Shown: piece after piece, positions 8,589 to 16,778 of the stretch
Numbering within the stretch: the stretch's first letter is position 1
Layout: the number at the start of each line of letters is the position of its first letter
DNA from: CATQHP01 sp965214915
GTDB lineage: Bacteria > Acidobacteriota > Terriglobia > Bryobacterales > UBA6623
DNA: 64,000 bases
Direction: 5' to 3'
Assembly (NCBI GenBank): GCA_965214915.1
Contig: CBDCCP010000001.1
Location: forward strand, 806,001-870,000
Notes under the pieces: generated by a model
What the model saw: only the letters and a program-made list of their open reading frames with translations
Told to the model about the DNA's origin: nothing
Database searches by the model: none
Made by a program: the position numbers and the translations under genes

Positions 8589-9515
8589 ATGTCAATGTGG
8601 CGCCGCTCATTTCTTTCTCTGGCTGCTTCCGCGCCGGCCGCCGCGGCGGCCGCCGCCCGGGACGACATTTCGCTCGCGGCTTGGTCGATCAACAAGAGCT
8701 TCTTTATCGGCCGCCGCTGGAAGAACTTCGACCTGCCGCGGATTTGCCGCGAGGAACTCGGCATCAACGGTCTCGAATTCGTCAATCAGTTTTTCGAGAA
8801 CCCCACGATGCGCTATCTCCGGGAGCTCAAGCGCAATCTGGACGACTACGGCGTTACGCCGGTGCTGGTGATGATCGACGCCGAAGGCGACATGGCGGCG
8901 CAAGATGCCGTCGAGCGGCGTCAGGCGGCTACGGCTCACCGCAAGTGGGTCGATACCGCGCACTATCTGGGTTGCCATGCGGTTCGCTGCAATCTGGGCG
9001 GACCTCGCGAAAATTGGGCGGCGGACAAAGACCTGGTCATGCGGGCGGCGGACAGCTTCCGCGATTTGCTGGAGTATGCGCGGGACTCGGGTCTCAACGT
9101 CTTGATCGAGAACCACGGCGGCGCGTCCTCCGATCCCGATGTTCTTACGGCAATTATGAAGGCGGTGAACGATGCGCGGTTCGGGACGCTGCCGGATTTC
9201 GGCAATTTGAATCCGGGCGGCGATCCTTACGATGTCATCCGCAAGATCGTTCCGTGGGCCAAGGGCGTCTCCGTGAAGTCGCGCTGGACCCTGGATGGGA
9301 AACATCCCGACTACGATCTCGCGAAACTGATCCGCATATGCCGCGAGTCGGGCTTTCGCGGGTTTTGGGGCATCGAATCGGGATTCGAGCCGGGGCGGAC
9401 GAAGAACGGGCGTTCGGATTATTCAGGGTTCTCGCCGCAAGAGCTTTGGACGTACGAGGTGACGGCGGTCGAGCGCACGAAACAGGCGATACGCGAATCT
9501 CTGGGGCTCGGTTAG
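8589..9515 (+). CDS. Exported sugar phosphate isomerase/epimerase-like TIM barrel
   Basis: A 308-residue protein with a leader of the WRRSFLSLAAS type, fitting Tat or Sec export, then an alanine-rich cleavage zone to about residue 23. The body is a xylose-isomerase-like (AP endonuclease 2) TIM barrel. GINGLEF (about 57-63) carries the first Glu, NVLIENHGG (about 170-178) the second metal Glu, LPDFGN (about 201-206) the Asp, and FRGFWGIESGFEPG the last strand with another Glu. Such exported barrels are frequent in Acidobacteriota and Planctomycetota near sugar-degrading genes; the substrate is unknown. Its stop overlaps the stop of the convergent deacetylase gene by four bases. Confidence 0.82.
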   Translation: MSMWRRSFLSLAASAPAAAAAAARDDISLAAWSINKSFFIGRRWKNFDLPRICREELGINGLEFVNQFFENPTMRYLRELKRNLDDYGVTPVLVMIDAEGDMAAQDAVERRQAATAHRKWVDTAHYLGCHAVRCNLGGPRENWAADKDLVMRAADSFRDLLEYARDSGLNVLIENHGGASSDPDVLTAIMKAVNDARFGTLPDFGNLNPGGDPYDVIRKIVPWAKGVSVKSRWTLDGKHPDYDLAKLIRICRESGFRGFWGIESGFEPGRTKNGRSDYSGFSPQELWTYEVTAVERTKQAIRESLGLG

Positions 9516-10315
9516 AGCTCGGCGAAGCTGACGAAAGCGATGCCCAGCTCGGCCGCCCGCTGTTGAATGCGCGGCGAAGTGAGGGCTTGCAACTCGGCTT
9601 CGCGGCTTGCTTTCAGGCGGGTCGGAGCGGCTTGCAGTTCCGACCCGCAGACGCCCGGGTGGCACATGAATTCGCCCGTGCCCGCGGGGAGGTTGTCGAG
9701 AAGCTCGAGCAGTTGGCCCGTCTGGAATTTGCCGGTCATCCGAAAACCCGCGAAGTAATCCGTTGCGCGGCGCCGGCGGCGTCGAAGCGCCTCGGCAAAC
9801 GGGATTTGCAGCGGGCGAAGCGCCGCCGCGGCCAGAGCGCGCCGCAGGCTCGGGCGGGGGGCGCCGAGCGGCAGGTCGAACGGGCGGCGGATCCAGGGGA
9901 TGGCGTACTCCTCGGCGACGAGCAGGACTGCTTCGAGGACTTTCGGCAGCAGATGCGTATGCTTGTGCGTGTCGAGGTGGGTCGGCCGGATTCCCGACCG
10001 GAGCGTCTTGTCGACTTGCGCCCGGAGCTCGCGGACAATCCATTCCGAGGACGGCAGGTTGCGCAGAAGCTGCGGAATCGTCTCGGGCAACCGGGAAACG
10101 GGGGTCGAGACAGTGTTGCCGCCCGTCAGGACGAGGTGGCAGCCGACATCGAGGCCGGGGTTTTCGGCTGCGAGGCGCACTGCGTCGTCGAACGCGGCGC
10201 CGTTTGCCATGAGCGTGGTCGAACGGAGGATTCCGTTGCGAAAACAACGGACAATGCCCTCGTTGACATCGCGGGTGAATCCGAAATCGTCGGCGTTGAC
10301 GACCAAGCGGCGCAT
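9512..10315 (-). CDS. ChbG/HpnK (YdjC-like) carbohydrate deacetylase
   Basis: A 267-residue protein. LVVNADDFGFT at the N-terminus and THLDTHKHTHLLP (residues about 110-122) supply the Asp and His metal ligands of the YdjC/ChbG family. GEFMCHPGV near the end holds another conserved His. Family members remove acetyl groups from chitooligosaccharides (ChbG) or from hopanoid glycosides (HpnK). No hopanoid or chitin genes lie nearby, so the substrate is open. ATG 10315 directly precedes the conserved first strand; the longer ORF upstream is not supported by any family feature. Confidence 0.85.
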   Translation of the reverse strand: MRRLVVNADDFGFTRDVNEGIVRCFRNGILRSTTLMANGAAFDDAVRLAAENPGLDVGCHLVLTGGNTVSTPVSRLPETIPQLLRNLPSSEWIVRELRAQVDKTLRSGIRPTHLDTHKHTHLLPKVLEAVLLVAEEYAIPWIRRPFDLPLGAPRPSLRRALAAAALRPLQIPFAEALRRRRRRATDYFAGFRMTGKFQTGQLLELLDNLPAGTGEFMCHPGVCGSELQAAPTRLKASREAELQALTSPRIQQRAAELGIAFVSFAEL

Positions 10316-10845
10316 GCGCGGCACAACTTCTTGCAGGCTAGCAGCGCGCGGGAAAGAAATGCGGCGGACGCCGGGGAGTGAGGGTTGGGGTGGGGATTGC
10401 GTCCGCCGCAAACAGGGTTGTAATTTTATAGACGAGACGCCGAGCCGATTTGTTCGCAGGGATCGAAAAATTTTTGCGGTTGGGGCCGACGCCGGCAGGA
10501 GCGTTGGAGTCGAGCGGTTACCGCGGGCGGCCTGGAGCGTTCCGTTCCCTCAAAAAGAAAACAGCGGGGAGTGGGCGCTCCCCGCTGCCTATCTTTCTTG
10601 TGGTTTCACAAGGAGAAGCAATCGAACCTTTTTCGATTTTGACTTTCAGTAGGTAAGACGAATCATGAGGGCATTTTTTCGGCAAGCAAACAAAAAATAT
10701 TTTCGGCGCTCGGGTCGCTCGGGTGCAACTCGTTGAAAAGAGCGTAGTTGTGCTGAATTCCATGTTTGAGGAAATTATCGGCCCGGCGGCGCCTCGTCGT
10801 CTTTTTGTTTCTCTCCGGCGTCTTGCCTAGTGGACGGACAGTGAA
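10316..10845. other. Gene-poor, AT-rich intergenic region of about 530 bases
   Basis: This stretch separates the deacetylase gene from the sigma factor gene and is much richer in A and T than its surroundings. It holds the hairpin at 10562-10587, a weaker inverted repeat at 10620-10638 (AATCGAA/TTCGATT), and an AAGGAG at about 10610 with no credible start codon after it. There are also two tiny ORFs (ATG 10664, 23 codons; ATG 10762, 22 codons). The second is in frame with the sigma factor and ends in TAG at 10828-10830. The region presumably carries the promoter of the sigma/secretion operon and may encode a small RNA. No box could be assigned with confidence. Confidence 0.5.
10562..10587. 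terminator. Strong GC hairpin, possible terminator or small-RNA 3' stem
   Basis: CAGCGGGGAG pairs perfectly with CTCCCCGCTG across a six-base loop. On the minus strand it is followed by a T-rich run, the complement of CAAAAAGAAAAC. On the plus strand a weaker TCTTTCTT follows. It therefore looks like a terminator for leftward transcription, or a bidirectional one. Confidence 0.5.
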
Positions 10846-11403
10846 TTGATCTTTCGCGACGTCGAAGACCGCGATTTGATTCTTCGCGCCCGCAAGGGCG
10901 ATGTCGAATCCTACAACATACTTGTATCTCGTTGGGAAAAAAGGGTTTACAACTACATCCTGCGAGTAGTGGGCAATCGTGACGACGCCTTGGATCTGTG
11001 TCAGGACACCTTTCTGAAAGCCTATCGCAGCATCGCCAAATTGAACGACGCCGCGCGTTTTCCACAGTGGTTGTTTCGCATTGCCCACAACGAGACGATT
11101 TCGATGTATCGCCGGACAAAGCCTGTCGTTGAGGACGAAAACCTTGAGCAGTCGGTCGATCCGGCGAGCTTGGCGCGCGCCCGGTTTGACGGAACGACCT
11201 ACGGCGCCGCCGAATTGGGTTTGGCGGTCGAGCAGGCGCTGGCGCGTCTGAGCGGCGAGCAGCGCCGGGTAGTGCTGCTGAAGGTGTATCAGGGATTCAA
11301 ATTCGACGAGATCGCGGAAATCGCCGGCTGTCCGACGTCAACGGTGAAATCGCGCTTTTACAGCGCATTGGACGTGTTACAGGGCGTGCTGGCCATAGCT
11401 TAG
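10846..11403 (+). CDS. ECF-type RNA polymerase sigma factor
   Basis: A 185-residue sigma-70 family protein of the extracytoplasmic-function group. Region 2 runs from about residue 8 to 75, with DALDLCQDTFLKAYRS and FPQWLFRIAHNETISMYRR (core binding and -10 recognition). Region 4 follows at about 125-180 with LSGEQRRVVLLKVYQGFKFDEIAEIAG and TSTVKSRFYSAL, the helix-turn-helix reading the -35. TTG 10846 is the only start downstream of the in-frame TAG at 10828. The residues read just before it (TDSE) resemble a normal ECF N-terminus, so the start is uncertain. An anti-sigma factor gene follows after 30 bases. Confidence 0.88.
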   Translation: MIFRDVEDRDLILRARKGDVESYNILVSRWEKRVYNYILRVVGNRDDALDLCQDTFLKAYRSIAKLNDAARFPQWLFRIAHNETISMYRRTKPVVEDENLEQSVDPASLARARFDGTTYGAAELGLAVEQALARLSGEQRRVVLLKVYQGFKFDEIAEIAGCPTSTVKSRFYSALDVLQGVLAIA

Positions 11404-11433
11404 GGAACGCCGCCGGAAATGGAGGGAAAAGAG

Positions 11434-12075
11434 ATGCAGGATGCGCCTCATGTTCTGTGGGATTACTTGCTCGACGAGTTAGGCCCGACCGAGCGGGCCG
11501 AGGTCGAAGCCTGGTTGAAAACTTCGGCCGCGGGTCGAGCGGAATTGGAGCGGCTGCGGCTGACGCATGCCGCGTTGCTGCGCCTGCCGGAAGAGGAGAT
11601 TCCGCAGCGGATTGCGTTTGTTTCCGATCCGATTCTGGATCCCTCGCCCTGGCAGCGCTTTTGGCGGGGGCTGCTAAGCGGAACCCCGCGTCTCGCCGCG
11701 GGCATGGCGGCGGTGCTGTTGGTGTTTTTTGCCGGGGCCTGGGCGACGAAGCCGACTTTGGCGCGAACCGGGGACGACTGGTCGCTGGCTTTCGGCGCGC
11801 CGGCCGCGGCCGGCGATTGGGAAGAGCGGGTTCGCGCGGCGGCGCGAGAAGCGGCGGCGGCGGAAGCCCGGCGGATCGAGGCCGCCGCGAACCCTTCCTC
11901 CGAAGGCGTGGACCGCGAATGGGTGTCCGCGCAAATCGCCGCGGTTCGCCGCGAGCTGGCGGAGGTCCACGAAGACGCGGTGATCGGTTACGAGTTGGTG
12001 AATACCAAGCACGAAACGTTCAAGCGGCAGATATTTCAAATCGATATGGCCTCGCTAGGAGGGTTTGGGCAATGA
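11434..12075 (+). CDS. Membrane anti-sigma factor-like protein
   Basis: A 213-residue protein. The N-terminal helical domain (LWDYLLDELGPTERAEVEAWL) looks like the anti-sigma domain that clamps ECF sigma factors, but it lacks the HxxxCxxC zinc ligands. One transmembrane helix lies at about residues 86-104 (GMAAVLLVFFAGAWA). It is followed by an extracytoplasmic Ala/Glu-rich, probably coiled-coil tail. The start at ATG 11434 is preferred over ATG 11419 because a purine-rich GAGGGAAAAGAG stands directly before it. Position after the sigma gene strongly suggests it is its regulator. Its stop overlaps the next start in an ATGA. Confidence 0.75.
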   Translation: MQDAPHVLWDYLLDELGPTERAEVEAWLKTSAAGRAELERLRLTHAALLRLPEEEIPQRIAFVSDPILDPSPWQRFWRGLLSGTPRLAAGMAAVLLVFFAGAWATKPTLARTGDDWSLAFGAPAAAGDWEERVRAAAREAAAAEARRIEAAANPSSEGVDREWVSAQIAAVRRELAEVHEDAVIGYELVNTKHETFKRQIFQIDMASLGGFGQ

Positions 12076-12590
12076 TCTCTCGCATTCTTGTTCCGGCGTT
12101 GCTCGCCGCTGCGGCCTTCGGCGGCGAGGTTCCGGCTCGGACGACGGCTCTCGGCAAGCAGATGGCCTCCATGGAAGAGGCTGTGAGCAGGCATTTCCGC
12201 TCAATCGGCGCCGGTCCCTCGGTATCCATGATCGGCACGACCCGCGGCATTTATTTGTCCGATTACGGCGCGGTGTTTTCGATTGAGGTCAATTTGGTCC
12301 CGGTAGCGAACGTGAGCCCTTTCCGGCGCGCGTACTCCGAGGAAGAGAAGCGCCAGTTGAATATCCGCAAGCGGCAGCGCATGGAGGACTTGGAGCAAAT
12401 GATGCGCGAAGTTTTGATGCAGGAAGGCGTCGGGTTGACGGAAATCGGCGCGGATGAGCAGGTCGCCCTTGCCGTTTCGCTTTTTCATTTTCCTTGGGAA
12501 GATTTGACGCAGCTTCCCAAACAGGTGGTGATGACCGGCGTGCGGGGTGAGTTGGCTTCCGCTGAAAGCTTGAGCACGAGGTATTACTAG
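12072..12590 (+). CDS. Small exported protein of unknown function
   Basis: A 172-residue protein, not recognised. Residues 1-16 form a short signal peptide (VPALLAAAAFGGE). The rest contains a segment GIYLSDYGAVFSIEVNLVP (about 59-77) and a highly charged helix EEEKRQLNIRKRQRMEDLEQ (about 90-109), then an alpha/beta-looking end. Its ATG overlaps the anti-sigma stop, and gspE starts three bases after it, so it is co-expressed with both. A role linking envelope sensing by the anti-sigma factor to the secretion machine is possible but is only inference. Confidence 0.7.
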   Translation: MISRILVPALLAAAAFGGEVPARTTALGKQMASMEEAVSRHFRSIGAGPSVSMIGTTRGIYLSDYGAVFSIEVNLVPVANVSPFRRAYSEEEKRQLNIRKRQRMEDLEQMMREVLMQEGVGLTEIGADEQVALAVSLFHFPWEDLTQLPKQVVMTGVRGELASAESLSTRYY

Positions 12591-12593
12591 CCG

Positions 12594-14276
12594 GTGAGCT
12601 CTGAAACGCAATTCTCGCTTGCCGTTGTGCCCATGCCCGAACGGCTGGGCCAAATGCTGGTCGACAAGGGGTTTGTGGATCCCAACGATTTGGAGCAGGC
12701 GCTTGAGCTTCAAAAAGAGCGCGGCGACAAGATCGGCAGGATTTTGATCGATCTGGGGTTCGCGGCGCCCAAAGATGTGCTCGAGACTTTGTCCAAGCAG
12801 TTGGAAGTCCCCTTGCTGGCCGCGGAAGATTTTCCGCAAGCGCTTCCGGAGCTCGAACGCATTTCGCCGCGCTACATGCGGCAGTATTTGTTCCTGCCGC
12901 TGGATTGGGAAGAGTCGTCGCTCAGGGTGGCTATGGCCGATCCGCTGGATTTCGAGACGCTGGCCACAATTCGCAATTCGACCGGATCGAGCGTCGTTGC
13001 CGTGCTGGCGTCCGAAGGCGACATCCTCGATGCGATCGAGAAATATCACGGCGCCGAAGAAGAGGCGCGGGAAGACGAATTCGGATTCGCGGCGGAAGAC
13101 TCGGCAGACATCGAGCATCTGCGGGACATGGCCTCGGAAGCGCCGGTCATCCGTTATGTGAATGCGATGATCGCGCAGGCGTTGGATCAGCGTTCGAGCG
13201 ACATCCACATCGAACCGTTCGAGAAAGACTTTCGGGTGCGCTTTCGTATCGACGGCGTGCTGCAGGAGCAAGAGACTCCGGCGCGCGAGCTGCGGGCGGC
13301 GGTAATCTCGCGTCTGAAGCTCATGGCGAAGCTCAATATCGCCGAGCGCCGGCTGCCGCAGGACGGCCGCATCAAGATCAAGGTGCTTGGACACGAGGTC
13401 GATTTGCGTGTTTCGACGCTGCCTACGCTTTACGGCGAATCGGTCGTCATGCGCCTGCTCGACCGCTCGGCGACGGATTTTTACGAGTTGACGACGTTGG
13501 GCTTCGATGAGCGCATGCTCGCGCGGATGGAGTACTTTACCGGGCTTCCCCACGGAATTTTCCTGGTTACCGGTCCGACCGGCAGCGGCAAGTCGACGAC
13601 GCTTTACTCCGCGTTGAAGCGGATTAACGGTCCGACCAAGAAAATCATCACGATCGAAGACCCGGTCGAGTACCAGATGGACGGGATCAACCAGATTCAC
13701 GTGAATCCGGCGATCGGACTGACGTTCGCGGCCGGACTGCGGCATATCGTCCGTCAGGATCCGGACGTGATTATGGTCGGCGAGATCCGCGACCGGGAGA
13801 CGGCGGATATCGCCATCCGCTCGGCGTTGACCGGTCACTTCGTCTATTCGACGCTGCACACCAACGATGCGCCGAGCGCGGTGACGCGGCTGACCGATAT
13901 GGGAGTGGAGAACTATCTGATCACGTCGTCGGTGGTGGCGGTTCTGGCCCAGCGGCTGGTCAGGGTGATCTGTAAGGATTGCCGCGTCGCCGGCGAGACG
14001 GTCGATACGCCCGACGGGCGGCGGATGCGCACGTACCGCGGCGCGGGCTGCGAGAATTGCCGCGGCATCGGCTATCGGGGCCGCATGGGCATCTTCGAGC
14101 TCATGGAGCTTAACGACGAGATTCGGCAATTGGTGATGGAGAACCGGGACGCGGCGGTGTTGACGGCCGCGGCGCGGCGGAACGGGATGCGCAATTTGCG
14201 CGAGGACGGCTGGGAGAAGATCGAGCGCGGAGTGACCGCAGTGGAAGAAGTCGTGCGGGTGACGCAGGAGTTTTAG
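12594..14276 (+). CDS. gspE: Type II secretion/type IV pilus assembly ATPase GspE/PilB
   Basis: A 560-residue cytoplasmic motor ATPase that powers pseudopilus assembly. The N-terminal T2SSE_N domain occupies about residues 1-150. The ATPase core carries Walker A GPTGSGKSTT (about 328-337), an aspartate box and ITIEDPVEYQ, a Walker B region with DPDVIMVGEIRD, and the His box around HFVYSTLHTND. Two CxxC pairs (CKDC near residue 459, CENC near 485) form the zinc site typical of GspE/PilB. The start is GTG 12594, three bases after the previous stop. gspF follows 28 bases after its stop. Confidence 0.93.
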   Translation: MSSETQFSLAVVPMPERLGQMLVDKGFVDPNDLEQALELQKERGDKIGRILIDLGFAAPKDVLETLSKQLEVPLLAAEDFPQALPELERISPRYMRQYLFLPLDWEESSLRVAMADPLDFETLATIRNSTGSSVVAVLASEGDILDAIEKYHGAEEEAREDEFGFAAEDSADIEHLRDMASEAPVIRYVNAMIAQALDQRSSDIHIEPFEKDFRVRFRIDGVLQEQETPARELRAAVISRLKLMAKLNIAERRLPQDGRIKIKVLGHEVDLRVSTLPTLYGESVVMRLLDRSATDFYELTTLGFDERMLARMEYFTGLPHGIFLVTGPTGSGKSTTLYSALKRINGPTKKIITIEDPVEYQMDGINQIHVNPAIGLTFAAGLRHIVRQDPDVIMVGEIRDRETADIAIRSALTGHFVYSTLHTNDAPSAVTRLTDMGVENYLITSSVVAVLAQRLVRVICKDCRVAGETVDTPDGRRMRTYRGAGCENCRGIGYRGRMGIFELMELNDEIRQLVMENRDAAVLTAAARRNGMRNLREDGWEKIERGVTAVEEVVRVTQEF

Positions 14277-14304
14277 GGCGCGCAAGCGGCTGACGGCGGG
14301 ACTT

Positions 14305-15516
14305 ATGGCGATGACGACGTTTCACTACAAGGCGTTGGCCGCGGACGGCAAGACGCGCAGCGGGACTCTCGTCGCCAACGACAGCCGCGCGGTCGCCCGC
14401 GACCTGCGCGAGATGGGCATGACGCCGACTTTTGTCGGGACCGCCAAGCCGGGCAGATTTTCGTTCGATCTGCCTCGATTCCGCCGCAACTCGAAAGACA
14501 TCCTGCACTTCACGCAGGAGACGGCGACTCTGCTGAATGCCGGCATTCCTCTCGACCGGGCGTTGACGATTACCTCGGAGCTCACCGAGCGCAAGGATTT
14601 TCAGGCCGTCGTGCAGGATATGCAGCGTTCGCTGCGCGGCGGCAAGTCGTTCGCCGACGCATTGATGGCGCATCCGCAGGTTTTTTCGGAGCTTTACGTG
14701 AGCATGGTTCGAGCGGGCGAGGTTTCGGGCACGTTGTCGTTGGTGATGGATCGACTGGCCGAGTTCGAGCGCGACCGGGACGAGCTGCGCGGCTACATCC
14801 TATCGTCGCTGACCTATCCGGCGTTATTGGTGCTGGTTGGCTGCGGGTCGATCTTCGTGCTGTTGAATTACGTGATTCCGCGTTTTGCCGAGGCATTCAC
14901 GACCACGAATATGGAGATTCCGCTGCCGATGCAACTCCTGCTGGGCGCGAGCGGCCTCGTGCAGCAGTGGGGCTTGCCGGCCATCGCGCTGCTTGTCCTG
15001 GCAGGCTTCGGATTGCGGGCCTGGATTCGCTCTCCAGCCGGCAGGCTGCGCTGGGACAGGCTGCTGTTGCGGGCGCCGGTGTTGGGCGATGCTTTGCTGA
15101 AGGCCGATACGTCCCGCCTGGCGCGAGCGATGGCGACGCTGGTCGCCAATACGGTGCCGTTGGTTCAAGCACTGCAAATTTCCAAAGGCATCTTGTCGAA
15201 CAAGGTGCTTGCCGCCGCGCTCGACCCGATAGCCAAGGGCGTCAAGCGCGGCGAGGGCTTGGCCGGGCCTTTAACGCGCACCGGCAAATTCCCGGCTCTG
15301 GCCGGTCACCTGCTCACGGTCGGCGAAGAAACCGGGCGCCTGGACAAGATGTTCGTGCGCATGGCCGACATTTACGACAAGGACACCCGCGCGGCCATCA
15401 AGCGCTTCACGGCGTTGTTCGAGCCCGTTGTTATCCTTGTGATGGGCGTCATCGTGGGCGCCATGATTCTGAGCATTATGCTGGCGCTGACCAGCATCAA
15501 TCAGATGGGGTTCTGA
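14305..15516 (+). CDS. gspF: Type II secretion inner-membrane platform protein GspF
   Basis: A 403-residue polytopic protein of the GspF/PilC family. It has two T2SSF repeats with FTQETATLLNAGIPLDRAL at the start of the first and the paralogous ATLVANTVPLVQALQI in the second. Hydrophobic segments near residues 165-195 and 215-235 and at the C-terminus (VVILVMGVIVGAMILSIML) place it in the inner membrane, where it couples GspE to the pseudopilus. The stop overlaps the gspG start by one base (TGATG), showing translational coupling. Confidence 0.93.
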   Translation: MAMTTFHYKALAADGKTRSGTLVANDSRAVARDLREMGMTPTFVGTAKPGRFSFDLPRFRRNSKDILHFTQETATLLNAGIPLDRALTITSELTERKDFQAVVQDMQRSLRGGKSFADALMAHPQVFSELYVSMVRAGEVSGTLSLVMDRLAEFERDRDELRGYILSSLTYPALLVLVGCGSIFVLLNYVIPRFAEAFTTTNMEIPLPMQLLLGASGLVQQWGLPAIALLVLAGFGLRAWIRSPAGRLRWDRLLLRAPVLGDALLKADTSRLARAMATLVANTVPLVQALQISKGILSNKVLAAALDPIAKGVKRGEGLAGPLTRTGKFPALAGHLLTVGEETGRLDKMFVRMADIYDKDTRAAIKRFTALFEPVVILVMGVIVGAMILSIMLALTSINQMGF

Positions 15517-15923
15517 TGGACTATGAATTGAAAACACGCAGGCGGAGCCGCCGCGCGGGCATCACGCTGATCGAGATGCTGGTGGTCGTCACGATCATCG
15601 CTTTGTTCGGCGCGATCGCGTTTCAACAACTCGGACCGGAAGTCGAGAGAGGCCGGCGCGTGGCGGCGCAGACGCAGATCGACGCGTTTATGACGGCGCT
15701 GCAGCGCTACAACTTGCAGAATGCTCGCTACCCCCCGACCGAAGAGGGCTTGGAGGCGATTCGACCGTTTCTCAGTAAGGACATTCCTCTCGATCCCTGG
15801 GGAAACCCGTTTGTCTACAAATATCCGGGCGAGCACGGGTCCGATCCCGATGTGATCAGCTACGGCGCAGACGGGCAGCCGGGTGGCGAGGCCGGCGCCG
15901 CCGATGTCGTCAGTTGGCGCTAG
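15516..15923 (+). CDS. gspG: Major pseudopilin GspG
   Basis: A 135-residue prepilin with a positively charged leader and the cleavage site RRAG/ITLIEML; Glu at +5 of the mature protein is present. The long hydrophobic helix VVVTIIALFGAIAF follows. The C-terminal part has the GspG hallmarks YPPTEEGLEAI and PLDPWGNPFVYKYPG, and calcium-binding-type residues near GADGQPGGE. It forms the main pseudopilus filament of the type II secretion system. The prepilin peptidase gene (gspO) is not in the window. Confidence 0.93.
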   Translation: MDYELKTRRRSRRAGITLIEMLVVVTIIALFGAIAFQQLGPEVERGRRVAAQTQIDAFMTALQRYNLQNARYPPTEEGLEAIRPFLSKDIPLDPWGNPFVYKYPGEHGSDPDVISYGADGQPGGEAGAADVVSWR

Positions 15924-15933
15924 ACGGAGCGTC

Positions 15934-16389
15934 GTGAGCGCCCGGGCGCGGCCCGCGCAGGCCGGCATCACATTGATCGAGATGTTGGTCGTGATGACGC
16001 TCATCGGGCTGGCGGTGAGCATCGCTTATCCGACGGTGGCCGGCGGGCTGTCGGGGATTCGGCTGCGCGGCGCGATAGAGGCGGCGCAGACGTTTTTTCT
16101 GCAGGCGAAGCAATATGCCGACCGGCGGCAGGAAGTCGTTCAACTCACGATCGACCCCGCGGGCAACCGCCTGCGCGCATTGTCGGAGACGGGGAGTTGG
16201 GCGGAGACATTGGAGTTCGAAGACGGCATTGCGGTTGCCGGCCGCGAGGAAGCACACAGCGTGATTCTGTTTCCGGGGAGCCCGGCCCCGGCGTTCGAGT
16301 TGATGCTGGCCGCCGGCGGGGACGAGCGGCTGGGGTTTCGCGTGAACGTTTTGACCGGCCTGCCGGAGGAGTGGGAGGGCGGCGAGTGA
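15934..16389 (+). CDS. gspH: Minor pseudopilin GspH-like
   Basis: A prepilin of about 151 residues. The leader ends in PAQAG/ITLIEML, followed by a hydrophobic helix (VVMTLIGLAVSIAYP), so it is processed by prepilin peptidase. The body resembles GspH: an early helix with AIEAAQTFFLQAKQYADRR, then strands. GTG 15934 is preferred because an ACGGAG lies just upstream and gives a ten-residue leader. ATG 15904 and ATG 15883 in the same frame, inside gspG, are alternatives. Its last bases overlap the gspI GTG start. Confidence 0.82.
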   Translation: MSARARPAQAGITLIEMLVVMTLIGLAVSIAYPTVAGGLSGIRLRGAIEAAQTFFLQAKQYADRRQEVVQLTIDPAGNRLRALSETGSWAETLEFEDGIAVAGREEAHSVILFPGSPAPAFELMLAAGGDERLGFRVNVLTGLPEEWEGGE

Positions 16390-16778
16390 GGCTGCGCGGA
16401 GAACGAACGGGCTTTTCCCTGCTCGAGATGATCGTGGCCATCGCGCTTCTCGGATTGGCGGTAACCGGGCTGATTTCGATGCTGAGCTCGTCGCTTGCGG
16501 GGGCGGCGATGACGCGCGAATATGCGCGGGCGGCGATGCTGGCGAAGACGCGCATGAATGAGCTGCTGACGATGCGTCCGATTCCGTTGGAAACTCCGCT
16601 GCGGGGCAGCTTTGACGAAGCGTCCGGATGGGAAGCCGCGGCGGCGCCTGTCTTTGCCTACGGGACGAGCGCAACCGGCAGTCAACTCGTGCGGATCGAT
16701 CTGAAGATTTGGTGGGAATCGGGCGCCGGGCGCAAGTCGGTCGATTTCGAAGGCTACCGGCGGGTGCGGGTCCGATGA
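16386..16778 (+). CDS. gspI: Minor pseudopilin GspI-like
   Basis: A 130-residue prepilin starting at GTG 16386 inside the gspH stop (GTGA). The leader is short and basic, with the cleavage site ERTG/FSLLEMIVA, where Phe is the first mature residue and Glu is at +5. It is followed by the hydrophobic helix IALLGLAVTGLI. The tail WWESGAGRKSVDFEGYRRV fits GspI. Order G-H-I-J-K supports the assignment; sequence alone would only say minor pseudopilin. Confidence 0.82.
   Translation: MRLRGERTGFSLLEMIVAIALLGLAVTGLISMLSSSLAGAAMTREYARAAMLAKTRMNELLTMRPIPLETPLRGSFDEASGWEAAAAPVFAYGTSATGSQLVRIDLKIWWESGAGRKSVDFEGYRRVRVR

Noticed and set aside
12201..14285. A 694-codon minus-strand ORF opposite gspE
   Set aside because: gspE on the plus strand carries complete ATPase motifs; the antisense frame has none.
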